Below are positions 40,925 to 48,909 of a DNA stretch of 64,000 nucleotides, piece after piece (the stretch's first letter is position 1; every line of letters starts with the position of its first letter). This DNA is from Desulfovibrio subterraneus. GTDB taxonomy: Bacteria > Desulfobacterota > Desulfovibrionia > Desulfovibrionales > Desulfovibrionaceae. Below the pieces are notes generated by a model. That model was not told the origin of the DNA. It searched no databases and saw only the letters and a program-made list of their open reading frames with translations. The stretch spans positions 547,021-611,020 of the forward strand of contig NZ_BLVO01000016.1 in NCBI RefSeq assembly GCF_013340285.1, in the 5' to 3' direction. Both the position numbers and the translations under genes were made by a program.

Positions 40925-41407
40925 CTAGGGGTGGTTCAGCTCGGGCCAGTGGTAGGGAATGGTATGGCTGTCTGCCGCCATGCGTTCCGATTCGTCGGGC
41001 CTGTGCGTCATGTCTGCGCAATTGCAGATAATGCCGACAGCATCGTCTGCTGCAGTAAAGCCGTACCACAGCATGGGAGGAATGCGAAGCAGCGCATAGT
41101 TGTCCGGCCTGCCCAGCAGGTATTCGGCCACAGTGCCGCGCGTGGGTGAATCTTCGCGGTCGTCGTAAATCACCACGCGAATGCGGCCCGCGGGTACGGC
41201 AAAGTTCTGGGTCATTTCCCTGTGCCGCTTCCACGCCTTGACGGAACCGGGCAGGCATTCGGAAAAATAGACCTCGCCGAACCGTGTGAAGTGCGGAGAA
41301 TCAGCCCGCAGCATGTGCAGCACGGAACCGCCCTCTGTGGGAATCTCGCGCAGCGGCAGATATTCCACCCCGTGAATACTGGCTCCGGTATTGCCTATTT
41401 CGTCCAT
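40925..41407 (-). CDS. Cupin-type dTDP-4-dehydrorhamnose 3,5-epimerase-like protein
   Basis: A 160-residue RmlC-like cupin: GVEYLPLREIPTEGGSVLHMLR, FGEVYFSECLPGSVKAWKRHREMTQNFAVPAGRIRVVIYDDRE and PPMLWYGF. The HREMTQNF position matches the RmlC sugar-binding region. It overlaps rfbG by 13 bases. Likely epimerises the 4-keto sugar made by RfbG. Confidence 0.82.
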   Translation of the reverse strand: MDEIGNTGASIHGVEYLPLREIPTEGGSVLHMLRADSPHFTRFGEVYFSECLPGSVKAWKRHREMTQNFAVPAGRIRVVIYDDREDSPTRGTVAEYLLGRPDNYALLRIPPMLWYGFTAADDAVGIICNCADMTHRPDESERMAADSHTIPYHWPELNHP

Positions 41408-42495
41408 GCAATGCCCTGTGCACGCGCTTTTTCGGTGTATTCCGCAATCTGGCCCATGGTGAAATCGAACATGTCTTTACCTTCCTTGTAGAAGGCGCGG
41501 TACCATTCGGCGGTAAAGCGGATGGTTTCCGGGAACGGCATGGCCGCATGCCACTGCAGGTGGGCAAGCGCCTTGTCGCAGCAAAGCTTGAGCAGGGTGC
41601 ATTCCTTCATGCCCGCGCAGCCTTCGCGGTCCATTTCGCTGGTAAAGCCCTGCCAGTGCAGTGCAAGAGCATCCACCACCTCGGCCACGGGATTGTTCAC
41701 GTCTGCGGCAGGGCCGAAGTTGAAGGCCTGCTTGTCCAGCGGGAAGGGACCTTCCTTGCCTTCAAGCAGCTTGGCACCCAGCCACAGGTAGCCGGAAAGA
41801 GGCTCCAGAACGTGCTGCCACGGGCGGGTGGCCCACGGGCTGCGGATGGAAACAGGCTCGCCCTTGGCCCATGCGCGGGCGCAGTCCGGCACAATGCGGT
41901 CCGTGGCCCAGTCGCCGCCGCCGATCACGTTGCCTGCACGGGTGGTTGCCGCACGTGGTCCGTTTTTGAAAAACGAATGCATGTAGGAGTGCGCAATGAT
42001 CTCGGCGCAGCCCTTGGAGGCGGAATACGGGTCCTCGCCGCCCAGATGGTCGGTTTCGCGGTAGCCCCATACCCATTCATCGTTGCGGTAGGCCTTGTCG
42101 GACGTAATGAGCACAACCGCCTGCACGGAAGGCGTGACGCGCACGGCTTCCATCACGTTCAGGGTGCCCATGGCGTTCGCCTCTATGGTGTAGGCAGGCT
42201 CGCGGTAGGACTCGCGCACCAGTGCCTGCGCGGCAAGGTGGAAGATCGCGTCCGGCGCGAAATCCTGCACAGCCTTGGTCAGCGTGGCACGGTCGCGGAT
42301 GTCGCCGCAGATGTGGGTGATGCGCTTTTCCAGTCCCAGCACCTCGAAATTGGCGGGGGAGGAAGGAACATCAACCGAGTAGCCAGCTACCTCGGCACCG
42401 AGGGAGAGGAGCCACGCCGTGAGCCACGAGCCCTTGAAGCCCGTGTGGCCGGTGACGAAGACCTTTTTGCCAGCATAGATATTGCCGAAAACCAT
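41395..42495 (-). CDS. rfbG: CDP-glucose 4,6-dehydratase
   Basis: The 366-residue protein starts at the ATG at 42495 (AGGAG upstream). VFVTGHTGFKGSWLTAWLLSLGAEVAGYS is the RfbG nucleotide-binding start. LAAQALVRESYREP, DKAYRNDEWVWGYRETD and DPYSASKGCAEI (Tyr-x-x-x-Lys) follow, then TRAGNVIGGGDWA. It makes CDP-4-keto-6-deoxyglucose. Confidence 0.95.
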   Translation of the reverse strand: MVFGNIYAGKKVFVTGHTGFKGSWLTAWLLSLGAEVAGYSVDVPSSPANFEVLGLEKRITHICGDIRDRATLTKAVQDFAPDAIFHLAAQALVRESYREPAYTIEANAMGTLNVMEAVRVTPSVQAVVLITSDKAYRNDEWVWGYRETDHLGGEDPYSASKGCAEIIAHSYMHSFFKNGPRAATTRAGNVIGGGDWATDRIVPDCARAWAKGEPVSIRSPWATRPWQHVLEPLSGYLWLGAKLLEGKEGPFPLDKQAFNFGPAADVNNPVAEVVDALALHWQGFTSEMDREGCAGMKECTLLKLCCDKALAHLQWHAAMPFPETIRFTAEWYRAFYKEGKDMFDFTMGQIAEYTEKARAQGIAWTK

Positions 42496-42832
42496 AATGG
42501 GAACTCCTGAAGAGGAAAGATTATTGTTTTTTGTTTTGAAGTTTTTGCCTCCGGCGGGCAGGGGGATAATCCCCCTGCACCCTTGGAGGCTGGTATCAAA
42601 GTCGTTCGGGAGTCTCGTATATGCGGGGTGTCCCATGGCTTTGAGAACACGGGGAGCCCCTGCTTGCATGCAAGCTGACCTGCGGTAAGCCGTACCATGA
42701 AGATCTGGGTACCAGATGCCTCGCTGTTACGGGGTACAGGGGGATTCTCCCCCAGTCGGGTGGAGGGCAGCGCCCTCCTGGCCGGAGGCCAACAACGCAA
42801 ACTCTCTTGAATAAATTCTTATTACCTGAATG
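42496..42832. repeat. Intergenic region with inverted GCCTCCGGC repeats
   Basis: No gene supported. Two related G/C-rich units face each other: one near 42545-42592 (GCCTCCGGCGGGCAGGGGG ... CCCCCTGCACCC) and its inverse near 42735-42800 (CAGGGGGATTCTCCCCC ... GGCCGGAGGC). A small ATCTGG/ACCAGAT hairpin lies between (42703-42718). It separates rfbF from rfbG, which normally adjoin, so it looks like an inserted repeat pair. Confidence 0.6.
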
Positions 42833-43600
42833 CTACTTGGTCCACGGCGCGTCGCCGTTGTTCCAGAGGGCGTTCAGGTTCTGGTAGTCGCGCAGGGTAT
42901 CCATGCACTGCCAGAACCCCTGATGCGGATACATGGAAAGCTGCCCTTCTGCGGCGAGGCGCATGAGCGGTTCTTTTTCCAGATCGCAGTAGGGGTCTTC
43001 GGTGAGGTAGTCGAGGAACTCGCGTTTGAACACGAAGAAGCCGCAGTTGATGAACTCGTCCAGCACGGGCTTTTCCTGCCACGAGGTGATGTTGCCTTCG
43101 TCGTCGGTTTTTACGGTACCGAAGCGGGAGGGCATGCGCACGCCGGTGAAGGTGCCGATCTTGCCGGATTTCTTGTGAAATTCCACAAGCGCGTTGATGT
43201 CGATATCCGACACGCCGTCGCCGTAGGTCACCATGAACCGGTCGGTATCGATGTACTTGGCCACCTGCTTGATGCGCGCACCCTTGAGGGTGTCTTCACC
43301 GGTATCGCACAGGGTTACCTTCCAGTCGGTGCGCGGCGAGTTGTGCGCCTGCACTTCGCCGGAGGCAAGATCCACGGTAAAGTCCGTGTTGCGGATCTTG
43401 TATTCCCAGAAATACTGCTTGATGTATTCGCCGCGGTAGCCCAGCGGCAGGACAAAGTCCTTGTGGCCGTAGCGGGCGTAGCGGTTCATGATGTGCCACA
43501 TGACGGGGCGGCCGCCGATTTCCACCATGGGCTTCGGCTTGTATTCGGTCTCTTCGCGCATGCGGGTGCCTTTGCCCCCGCAGAGGATTAATGTCTTCAT
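42833..43600 (-). CDS. rfbF: Glucose-1-phosphate cytidylyltransferase
   Basis: A 255-residue nucleotidyltransferase: LILCGGKGTRMREETEYKPKPMVEIGGRP with the RfbF-specific spacing, VTYGDGVSDIDI (metal-binding Asp), WQEKPVLDEFINCGFFVF and FWQCMDTLRDYQNLN. It makes CDP-glucose for RfbG. The ribosome site is weak (GAGAATACGC). Confidence 0.95.
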   Translation of the reverse strand: MKTLILCGGKGTRMREETEYKPKPMVEIGGRPVMWHIMNRYARYGHKDFVLPLGYRGEYIKQYFWEYKIRNTDFTVDLASGEVQAHNSPRTDWKVTLCDTGEDTLKGARIKQVAKYIDTDRFMVTYGDGVSDIDINALVEFHKKSGKIGTFTGVRMPSRFGTVKTDDEGNITSWQEKPVLDEFINCGFFVFKREFLDYLTEDPYCDLEKEPLMRLAAEGQLSMYPHQGFWQCMDTLRDYQNLNALWNNGDAPWTK

Positions 43601-43628
43601 ATGCGTATTCTCGGCGCAACAGGTGAAG

Positions 43629-45581
43629 CTACATGTTCAATACGGCTCCCCACTTGGGGAGTTCTGCTTCCAGATTCCAGTATGAGCGGATGAACGCCTC
43701 GCTGGCGCGTGCGGCATCCTGCCTTTGTTCCGGCGTCATTTCCGTCTGCATGATGGCGAGCAGTTCCTGCCCGCATGACGCCGTTGTGTATTTTTCAGGG
43801 AAATCTATCACCGGATTCATGAGAATGCCATCGGGAACGAGCGGCAGCACAACCTTGCAACCGAAGGCAAGTGCCTCGATGGATGCCGTGCTGGTGGGAA
43901 CGAACACGAATACGGCCCGTTGCAGGGCATCCGGCAGGGTGCCGGTGCATTCTTCTGTTTCCGGCATGGCGGAGCCGGCGGCAGCAAAGCGTTCCAGTAT
44001 GTCCTTGAACGGACAGAGCGGATGTCCTTTGAGCAGCAGCTTCATGCCTTGTGATGCCCGCGCAGCCTCAAGGGCTATGCCGAGCATGGTTGTGTTTTCC
44101 TTCCTGTCTATGGAGCCTGCGAGCAGGATGGCGCGTGCCTCTCCTGCACCCAGTTCCGCCGCCTTGGCGAACAGACCGTTCACGTAGAGCGTGCGGATGG
44201 ATTCCACCTCTTCCACGCGCGGATACCCGCAGCTGCGGAACTCTGCGGCACTGTGTGCACCCGACGCGGCAATGATGTCCGGCAGGGGCAGTTGCAGCGG
44301 CAGGCGGGCCGAGTGGGTGGATTCCGGCGCATGATAGAAGTGGAAGTAGTTGCGGGAAAAGGCCGCATGCTGAAAGCCGATGACATTGGCAACGCCGTTG
44401 TCCTGCGCGGCACGGCAGAGAGCCTTTTCCCATGCGTGCATTTCAAGGCAGTAGACGGTGCGCTCCGGTGCCGGAATGCTCCTGAACAGGGCCTCGTAGG
44501 CGGCATGAAAGAGAATGCCCTCTGCACCGGTTTTTCCGGCGGTGGAGGCAAGCCAGTCACGGCGCAGATAGGCCCTGCATGCCGGGCTGAACGGGGCGGC
44601 AACTGCGGCATCGCACAGTTGGCGTGAGAGCATAAGTCCCTTGCCGGCCAGCAGGCACCAGCGCCCGAGTACGGTAAACAGGGCAAGGGGCGGCAGGTGC
44701 TCCTGCAAAAGCGATATGCGTGTGCCGCTGGCAAAGTGCGTTGCGGCTTCGTCCACAGACTGGCTGAAACGCTTGCCCCCAAGGTTTACGTGCATATACA
44801 GCCAAGCCATTTGCGCAGCCTTTGCGGCAAAGCGGTCCTGCAGGGGGCCGTAGAAGCGGTTTCTGTAGGCTTCGGGGGTGCCTGCATGGGCGGGCGAATA
44901 GCTCACCATGAGCGTGTCACCCTTGCGCGGCAGCCGTTTGGCCAGTGCAGGCAGCTTGCGACGGGCGCAAAGCCCCTGCACGAAAAAGCGCACAATCACG
45001 GCCAGCGCCATGAGCATCTGCCATGCAACGCTGCCCTTGAGCAGCGCGGGCAGATTGCGCACCCTGCCCAGCAGCGTGCGCCTGCGGACATGGGCGAACA
45101 CGCCGCATTCCGCTGCCACGCGCCGGATGGCGGCGTTCAGTGCATGGTCTGCACAGCAGGCGTGGCACGAGCCATATTCACCCGAGGCAAGCAGCGTGCG
45201 GATGGCACCAAGCTGTGCCGCCCGCAGCATGAGGTCGCTCTTGAAGGGGTTGCGTTCCGCCAGCAGAGAGAACCACCATGCGCTTGCGTCCGTTTCGCCG
45301 ATGCGCAGCCACGCGCGGGCAGAGCGGGAACCCAGACGGGCCTCGCCGAGATCGTGGCACCATTGCGCCAGCAGCGGGCGCATCGCCTCTACTTCTTCAT
45401 TCACCAGACGGGCAGAAGGCAGCAGGGTGGCGCTGTCGCACTTGCGCTCAAAAACGCCGTTGCAGATTTCTGCGGTGGCGGGGTCGCCCGACAGGCAGAA
45501 TCCGTGCGCGGCACCGCTGAACACGGGGAGCAGAACCAGAGGCAGCCTGCTGTCGAATATGACCAGAGCGGGTTTTGTCAT
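43629..45581 (-). CDS. Surface carbohydrate biosynthesis protein (TIGR04326-like)
   Basis: A 650-residue protein without a signal peptide. The C-terminal ~350 residues have a GT-B/capsule-synthesis look: VIGFQHAAFSRNYFHFYH, AILLAGSIDRKENTTMLGIAL, LLLKGHPLCPFKDILERF and FVPTSTASIEALAFGCKVVLPL. This resembles the large surface-carbohydrate proteins found in Leptospira and deltaproteobacterial O-antigen loci. It is likely a glycosyltransferase, perhaps for an acidic sugar. The name is from memory and not checked. Confidence 0.6.
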   Translation of the reverse strand: MTKPALVIFDSRLPLVLLPVFSGAAHGFCLSGDPATAEICNGVFERKCDSATLLPSARLVNEEVEAMRPLLAQWCHDLGEARLGSRSARAWLRIGETDASAWWFSLLAERNPFKSDLMLRAAQLGAIRTLLASGEYGSCHACCADHALNAAIRRVAAECGVFAHVRRRTLLGRVRNLPALLKGSVAWQMLMALAVIVRFFVQGLCARRKLPALAKRLPRKGDTLMVSYSPAHAGTPEAYRNRFYGPLQDRFAAKAAQMAWLYMHVNLGGKRFSQSVDEAATHFASGTRISLLQEHLPPLALFTVLGRWCLLAGKGLMLSRQLCDAAVAAPFSPACRAYLRRDWLASTAGKTGAEGILFHAAYEALFRSIPAPERTVYCLEMHAWEKALCRAAQDNGVANVIGFQHAAFSRNYFHFYHAPESTHSARLPLQLPLPDIIAASGAHSAAEFRSCGYPRVEEVESIRTLYVNGLFAKAAELGAGEARAILLAGSIDRKENTTMLGIALEAARASQGMKLLLKGHPLCPFKDILERFAAAGSAMPETEECTGTLPDALQRAVFVFVPTSTASIEALAFGCKVVLPLVPDGILMNPVIDFPEKYTTASCGQELLAIMQTEMTPEQRQDAARASEAFIRSYWNLEAELPKWGAVLNM

Positions 45582-45583
45582 GG

Positions 45584-46321
45584 CTACATGTAACGCTGTC
45601 TGATGGTGTCTGCCTTCATGTACTGGCGGATGATATCAAGGTCCTCAGGCGTGTCCACGCTGATTTTGGCGGAGGACAGGTGCACGGCGCGTATGCGCTC
45701 GCCGTGTTCGAGAATTCTGAGATATTCGTTGTATTCGAGGGTTTCCAGCGGGGTGGGCTTCCATGCTGCATACTGGCGCAGAAACTCCGTGCGGAAGGCC
45801 ACGAGGAACACCATCTTGAGCATGGTTTCCACGGGGGTGCGGGCTTCGCTGGGCAGGTCGGTGCGCGAGCAGTACATGACGTTGTTGTTCAGGTCGAGCA
45901 CGGCCTTGATGTCTGAACCACGGTTCTTTTCTTTGTAGGGCGTAACGCCGAGGGCGCACTTGACCGAGGAGTCGTTCTTGATTTCGTCCACGATGCGCTC
46001 AAGGTGCTCGGGGTTCAGCAGCGGCTCGTCGCCCTGCACGTTCACCACGATGTCGGATTCCACCTTGCCTATGGCTTCGGCAATGCGGTCGGAACCGGTC
46101 TGGTGCGCGCTGCTGGTCATGATGACCTGAATGCCGTGCTTTTCCGCTTCTTCCCTGATCTTCTCGCTGTCGGTGGCAAGATAGACCGCGTCGATGTTGC
46201 GGGCGAGCATGGCGCGTTTGCAGGTGTGAATGACCATGGGCAGGCCTTCGATATCAATGAGCGCCTTGCCGGGAAGACGGCTGGATTCGAGGCGCGCGGG
46301 GATCATGGCTATGACTTTCAT
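45584..46321 (-). CDS. KdsB-like CMP-ulosonic acid synthetase
   Basis: A 245-residue cytidylyltransferase: MIPARLESSRLPGKAL, VQGDEPLLNPEHLERIVDE, KVFL-type region LKMVFLVAFRTEFL and the C-terminal SVDTPEDLDIIRQY are KdsB signatures. It activates a 3-deoxy-2-keto sugar acid with CTP. Because it sits behind an aldolase and a HAD phosphatase in this cluster, its substrate may be a Kdo-like sugar particular to this surface glycan rather than lipid-A Kdo. AGGAA precedes the ATG. Confidence 0.88.
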   Translation of the reverse strand: MKVIAMIPARLESSRLPGKALIDIEGLPMVIHTCKRAMLARNIDAVYLATDSEKIREEAEKHGIQVIMTSSAHQTGSDRIAEAIGKVESDIVVNVQGDEPLLNPEHLERIVDEIKNDSSVKCALGVTPYKEKNRGSDIKAVLDLNNNVMYCSRTDLPSEARTPVETMLKMVFLVAFRTEFLRQYAAWKPTPLETLEYNEYLRILEHGERIRAVHLSSAKISVDTPEDLDIIRQYMKADTIRQRYM

Positions 46322-46346
46322 GAGATGTTCCTCGTATATTCCGGTG

Positions 46347-47126
46347 CTATTCGCCGATAACGCCTTTGAAGGTACCCACCGCGCCGCTGAAAGCCTGATG
46401 GATGGCAGCGCAGTCCGGCAGGTAGGTGATGAACTGCATGCCGATATCCACCATCCAGCGCATGTCGGCTTCGGTTCTTGCCACGTAGCCGCCTGCGGCA
46501 ACGCCAGCATCGCGTATCTTGCGGATGCAGGATTCCATGTAGGCGCGCACTTCGGGGTGGTTCACCTGTCCGGGCATGCCGAGCGCCTGCGAAAGATCGT
46601 ATGCACCGATGTAGATGAGGTCCAGATGCTCGGTCTGCAGCACGTCATCAAGGGCGTCTATGCCTTTTTTGCCTTCCAGAATGACACCCACGAGGGTCTT
46701 TTTGTTCTGGATGTCGGCATGGCGGGCAATGTCGCCGCCGGAATAGTTGCCTGCCCGCGTGAAGGGCGAGAACCCGCGGGTGCCGAGGGGGTGGTACTTG
46801 CAGCAGCGCACGGCGGTGCGGGCATCTTCGCCGGATTCCACGTGGGCGGTAATCACGCCTTCCACGCCGATATCCAGCGACTTGAGAATGCTCTCTTCAT
46901 GCACGCTGCCAAGGCGGATGATGGGGTGGCAGCCTGCGGAGGCTGCGGCACGGGCCATGTCTTCCGCGGTCTGAAAGCTCGTGGGGCCGTGCTCCAGATC
47001 GATGATGGCAAAGTCGAAACCGGCGGCGGCCGTGACGTTCATGACCGCTGCGGAGGGGATGACGCACCAGGGGCCGAAGACCACTTTACCGGCGCGGAGT
47101 TTTTCCTTGAGGGTACCGTTGAGCAT
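46347..47126 (-). CDS. HpcH/HpaI-family pyruvate aldolase
   Basis: A 259-residue class-II aldolase: FGPWCVIPSAAVMNVTAAAGFDFAIIDLEHGPTSF with the catalytic EHGP segment, IIRLGSVHEESILKSLDIGVEGVI and VGVILEGKKGIDALDDVL (metal Glu), then DLIYIGAYDLSQALG (metal Asp). Such enzymes join or split pyruvate and an aldehyde at a 2-keto-3-deoxy acid. Beside a phosphatase and a CMP-sugar synthetase it may build the carbon chain of an ulosonic acid. Confidence 0.87.
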   Translation of the reverse strand: MLNGTLKEKLRAGKVVFGPWCVIPSAAVMNVTAAAGFDFAIIDLEHGPTSFQTAEDMARAAASAGCHPIIRLGSVHEESILKSLDIGVEGVITAHVESGEDARTAVRCCKYHPLGTRGFSPFTRAGNYSGGDIARHADIQNKKTLVGVILEGKKGIDALDDVLQTEHLDLIYIGAYDLSQALGMPGQVNHPEVRAYMESCIRKIRDAGVAAGGYVARTEADMRWMVDIGMQFITYLPDCAAIHQAFSGAVGTFKGVIGE

Positions 47127-47131
47127 GGTTC

Positions 47132-47890
47132 TTACCTCACATGCATATGTGAAATGTCTTCAATGACGTAGGGGGTCAATCCTGCCAGCGTTGCCGTTGC
47201 GGTAAGGCCGCTGCCGACGCCTATGGAGGCGGCGCAGCCGGCCGCAAGCCCTGCCTGCACGTCGGAACGGGCATCGCCCACCATGACGCTGCGCGAGGCG
47301 GGAATGCCCAGCTCGTTGCAGCACAGGTGAATGCAGTCCGGTGCGGGCTTGGCTTCTGCCACTATGTCGGCCCCTGCGATGTAGTTCACATGGTCGCCGA
47401 GGCCGAGGTGGCGCATGCACAGCCACGCGCGTTCCGTCTTGTCCGTGGTGGCAAGCGCAATGGCCACTCCGTTGCCGCGCAGGGCGTCGAACAATTGCCT
47501 GAGACCCGGCAGCGGACGGATAAAGGTATCGAGCAGGTCCAGCGACTTGGTGTCCACCTCTGCAAACACGTCCACGAACAGCTGGTGCGTGTCCGTGATG
47601 CCGTTTTGCGCAAGGTAGTCAACGCCTGCCTGCAGCACGATCTCGCGCTTCTTCAGACCCACCGGTCCTTCGGGCTTTATGCGCATGGCGCGGGCGTCCA
47701 CGCCCATGGCTTCCATGATGCCGGTCACGTGAGCGGAGGCAAGGCCGAGGGCCGCCCCCACGTGCTCGGCACGCAGTTTGACCATGTTGGCCCAGTAAGT
47801 GTGAATGTCAATGAGCGTGCCGTCTTTATCAAAGACGGCAAGCCCGACATTACTGATTTCGCCCTGTGGCAGAATGATGGACGCGGCCAT
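47132..47890 (-). CDS. HAD-superfamily phosphatase
   Basis: A 252-residue HAD enzyme: FDKDGTLIDIHTYW (nucleophile Asp), LATTDKTERAW (motif II), AEAKPAPDCI (motif III Lys) and VMVGDARSDVQAGLAAG (motif IV). The cap is helical. It starts 2 bases after the Fe-S gene stop. It may dephosphorylate a sugar-acid phosphate, like KdsC in the Kdo pathway. Confidence 0.85.
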   Translation of the reverse strand: MAASIILPQGEISNVGLAVFDKDGTLIDIHTYWANMVKLRAEHVGAALGLASAHVTGIMEAMGVDARAMRIKPEGPVGLKKREIVLQAGVDYLAQNGITDTHQLFVDVFAEVDTKSLDLLDTFIRPLPGLRQLFDALRGNGVAIALATTDKTERAWLCMRHLGLGDHVNYIAGADIVAEAKPAPDCIHLCCNELGIPASRSVMVGDARSDVQAGLAAGCAASIGVGSGLTATATLAGLTPYVIEDISHMHVR

Positions 47891-47892
47891 GG

Positions 47893-48903
47893 TTACCTTG
47901 CGATATACTTGAGGTTGTCCTGCACCAGCTTGACGCCCTTGGCCACGCTGGAGCGGATGGCTTCGAGATTGGTGTCGAAGTCGTCCAGCGCCAGTTCTTC
48001 GCGCACAAGGTTGCGGGCAAAGGTGCCGATGGAAACGCCGTGCACGGTCAGCCCGCACATGCCTGCCAGCTCACCGGTCTTGCTGTTGGTGCCGCCGGAA
48101 AGCAGAATCTTGCAGGGAATACCGGTCTTCTCGGTCAGCTCGGCACAGGCCACGGCCTGCAGCGTGGTGCGGAAGGTATCTGGACCGCCGCTCATGGGCG
48201 CGCCGTCTGCCTGAATCATCAGGCGGTCGCCTGCCACTTCCTTCGCCTGACGCATGCGGCTGGCGAAGTGCTTGTTGGAAAGTTCGGACCTGTCGATGCA
48301 CATGCTGATGAACTGGTCCGGCACAAGCGCGGCGATGGTCTTCCAGTCCTGCATCACGGCTTCGTCATCGGGAATGATGGCGTGCAGTTCCACGTTTTCC
48401 GCACCGGCGGCAAGGCAGCGGGGGATGATGTCGTTGAAATCCACCTTGCGGGTGAAGAATTCAATGGCATCGTTGGGGCAGACCTCGGCACAGTTGCCGC
48501 AGCCGATGCAGCGGGCGGTGGTGACGACGTAGGGTTCGCCTTCCTGAATGGCAAGCTGGTCGCACACGGGCAGGCAACTGCCGCAGGCGATGCAGTCGTC
48601 TGCGCGGATGAGCGCCTTGCGCACGTGCGGGTCGCCCTTGAGGCCGACGCTCACGTTGATGAAGGGGCGCACGGTCAGTTCTATGCCCAGTTCCGGTGCA
48701 AGTTCGAAGGCGCGGTCTATGCCGCGCATGCCTGCGCGGACCACTTCTTCGTTGGCGGAAAGGTCAATGCCGTGGGCACCTGCAAGGGTGTAGATGATGC
48801 ACAGCTTGTAGACCTCTACGGGGTCTTCGTTGCCTGCGCCGCACACGACCTTGAAGTACCGGCCGCTATCAAGGATGGATTTGAGTTCTGCGTATCTGCT
48901 CAT
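47893..48903 (-). CDS. Fe-S protein with two 4Fe-4S clusters, LdpA-like
   Basis: A 336-residue protein. Residues 104-114 (CIACGSCLPVC) and 132-142 (CIGCGNCAEVC) are ferredoxin-type cluster motifs. The N-terminal ~100 residues (YFKVVCGAGNEDPVEVYKLC, IDLSANEEVVRAGMRGI) and the C-terminal ~190 (QADGAPMSGGPDTFRTTLQAV, ILLSGGTNSKTGELA) resemble a TIM-barrel-like architecture seen in cyanobacterial LdpA. The function in glycan clusters is unknown. Its place between an aldolase fusion and a phosphatase suggests a redox or radical step on a sugar precursor. Confidence 0.7.
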   Translation of the reverse strand: MSRYAELKSILDSGRYFKVVCGAGNEDPVEVYKLCIIYTLAGAHGIDLSANEEVVRAGMRGIDRAFELAPELGIELTVRPFINVSVGLKGDPHVRKALIRADDCIACGSCLPVCDQLAIQEGEPYVVTTARCIGCGNCAEVCPNDAIEFFTRKVDFNDIIPRCLAAGAENVELHAIIPDDEAVMQDWKTIAALVPDQFISMCIDRSELSNKHFASRMRQAKEVAGDRLMIQADGAPMSGGPDTFRTTLQAVACAELTEKTGIPCKILLSGGTNSKTGELAGMCGLTVHGVSIGTFARNLVREELALDDFDTNLEAIRSSVAKGVKLVQDNLKYIAR

Positions 48904-48909
48904 GGTCTC

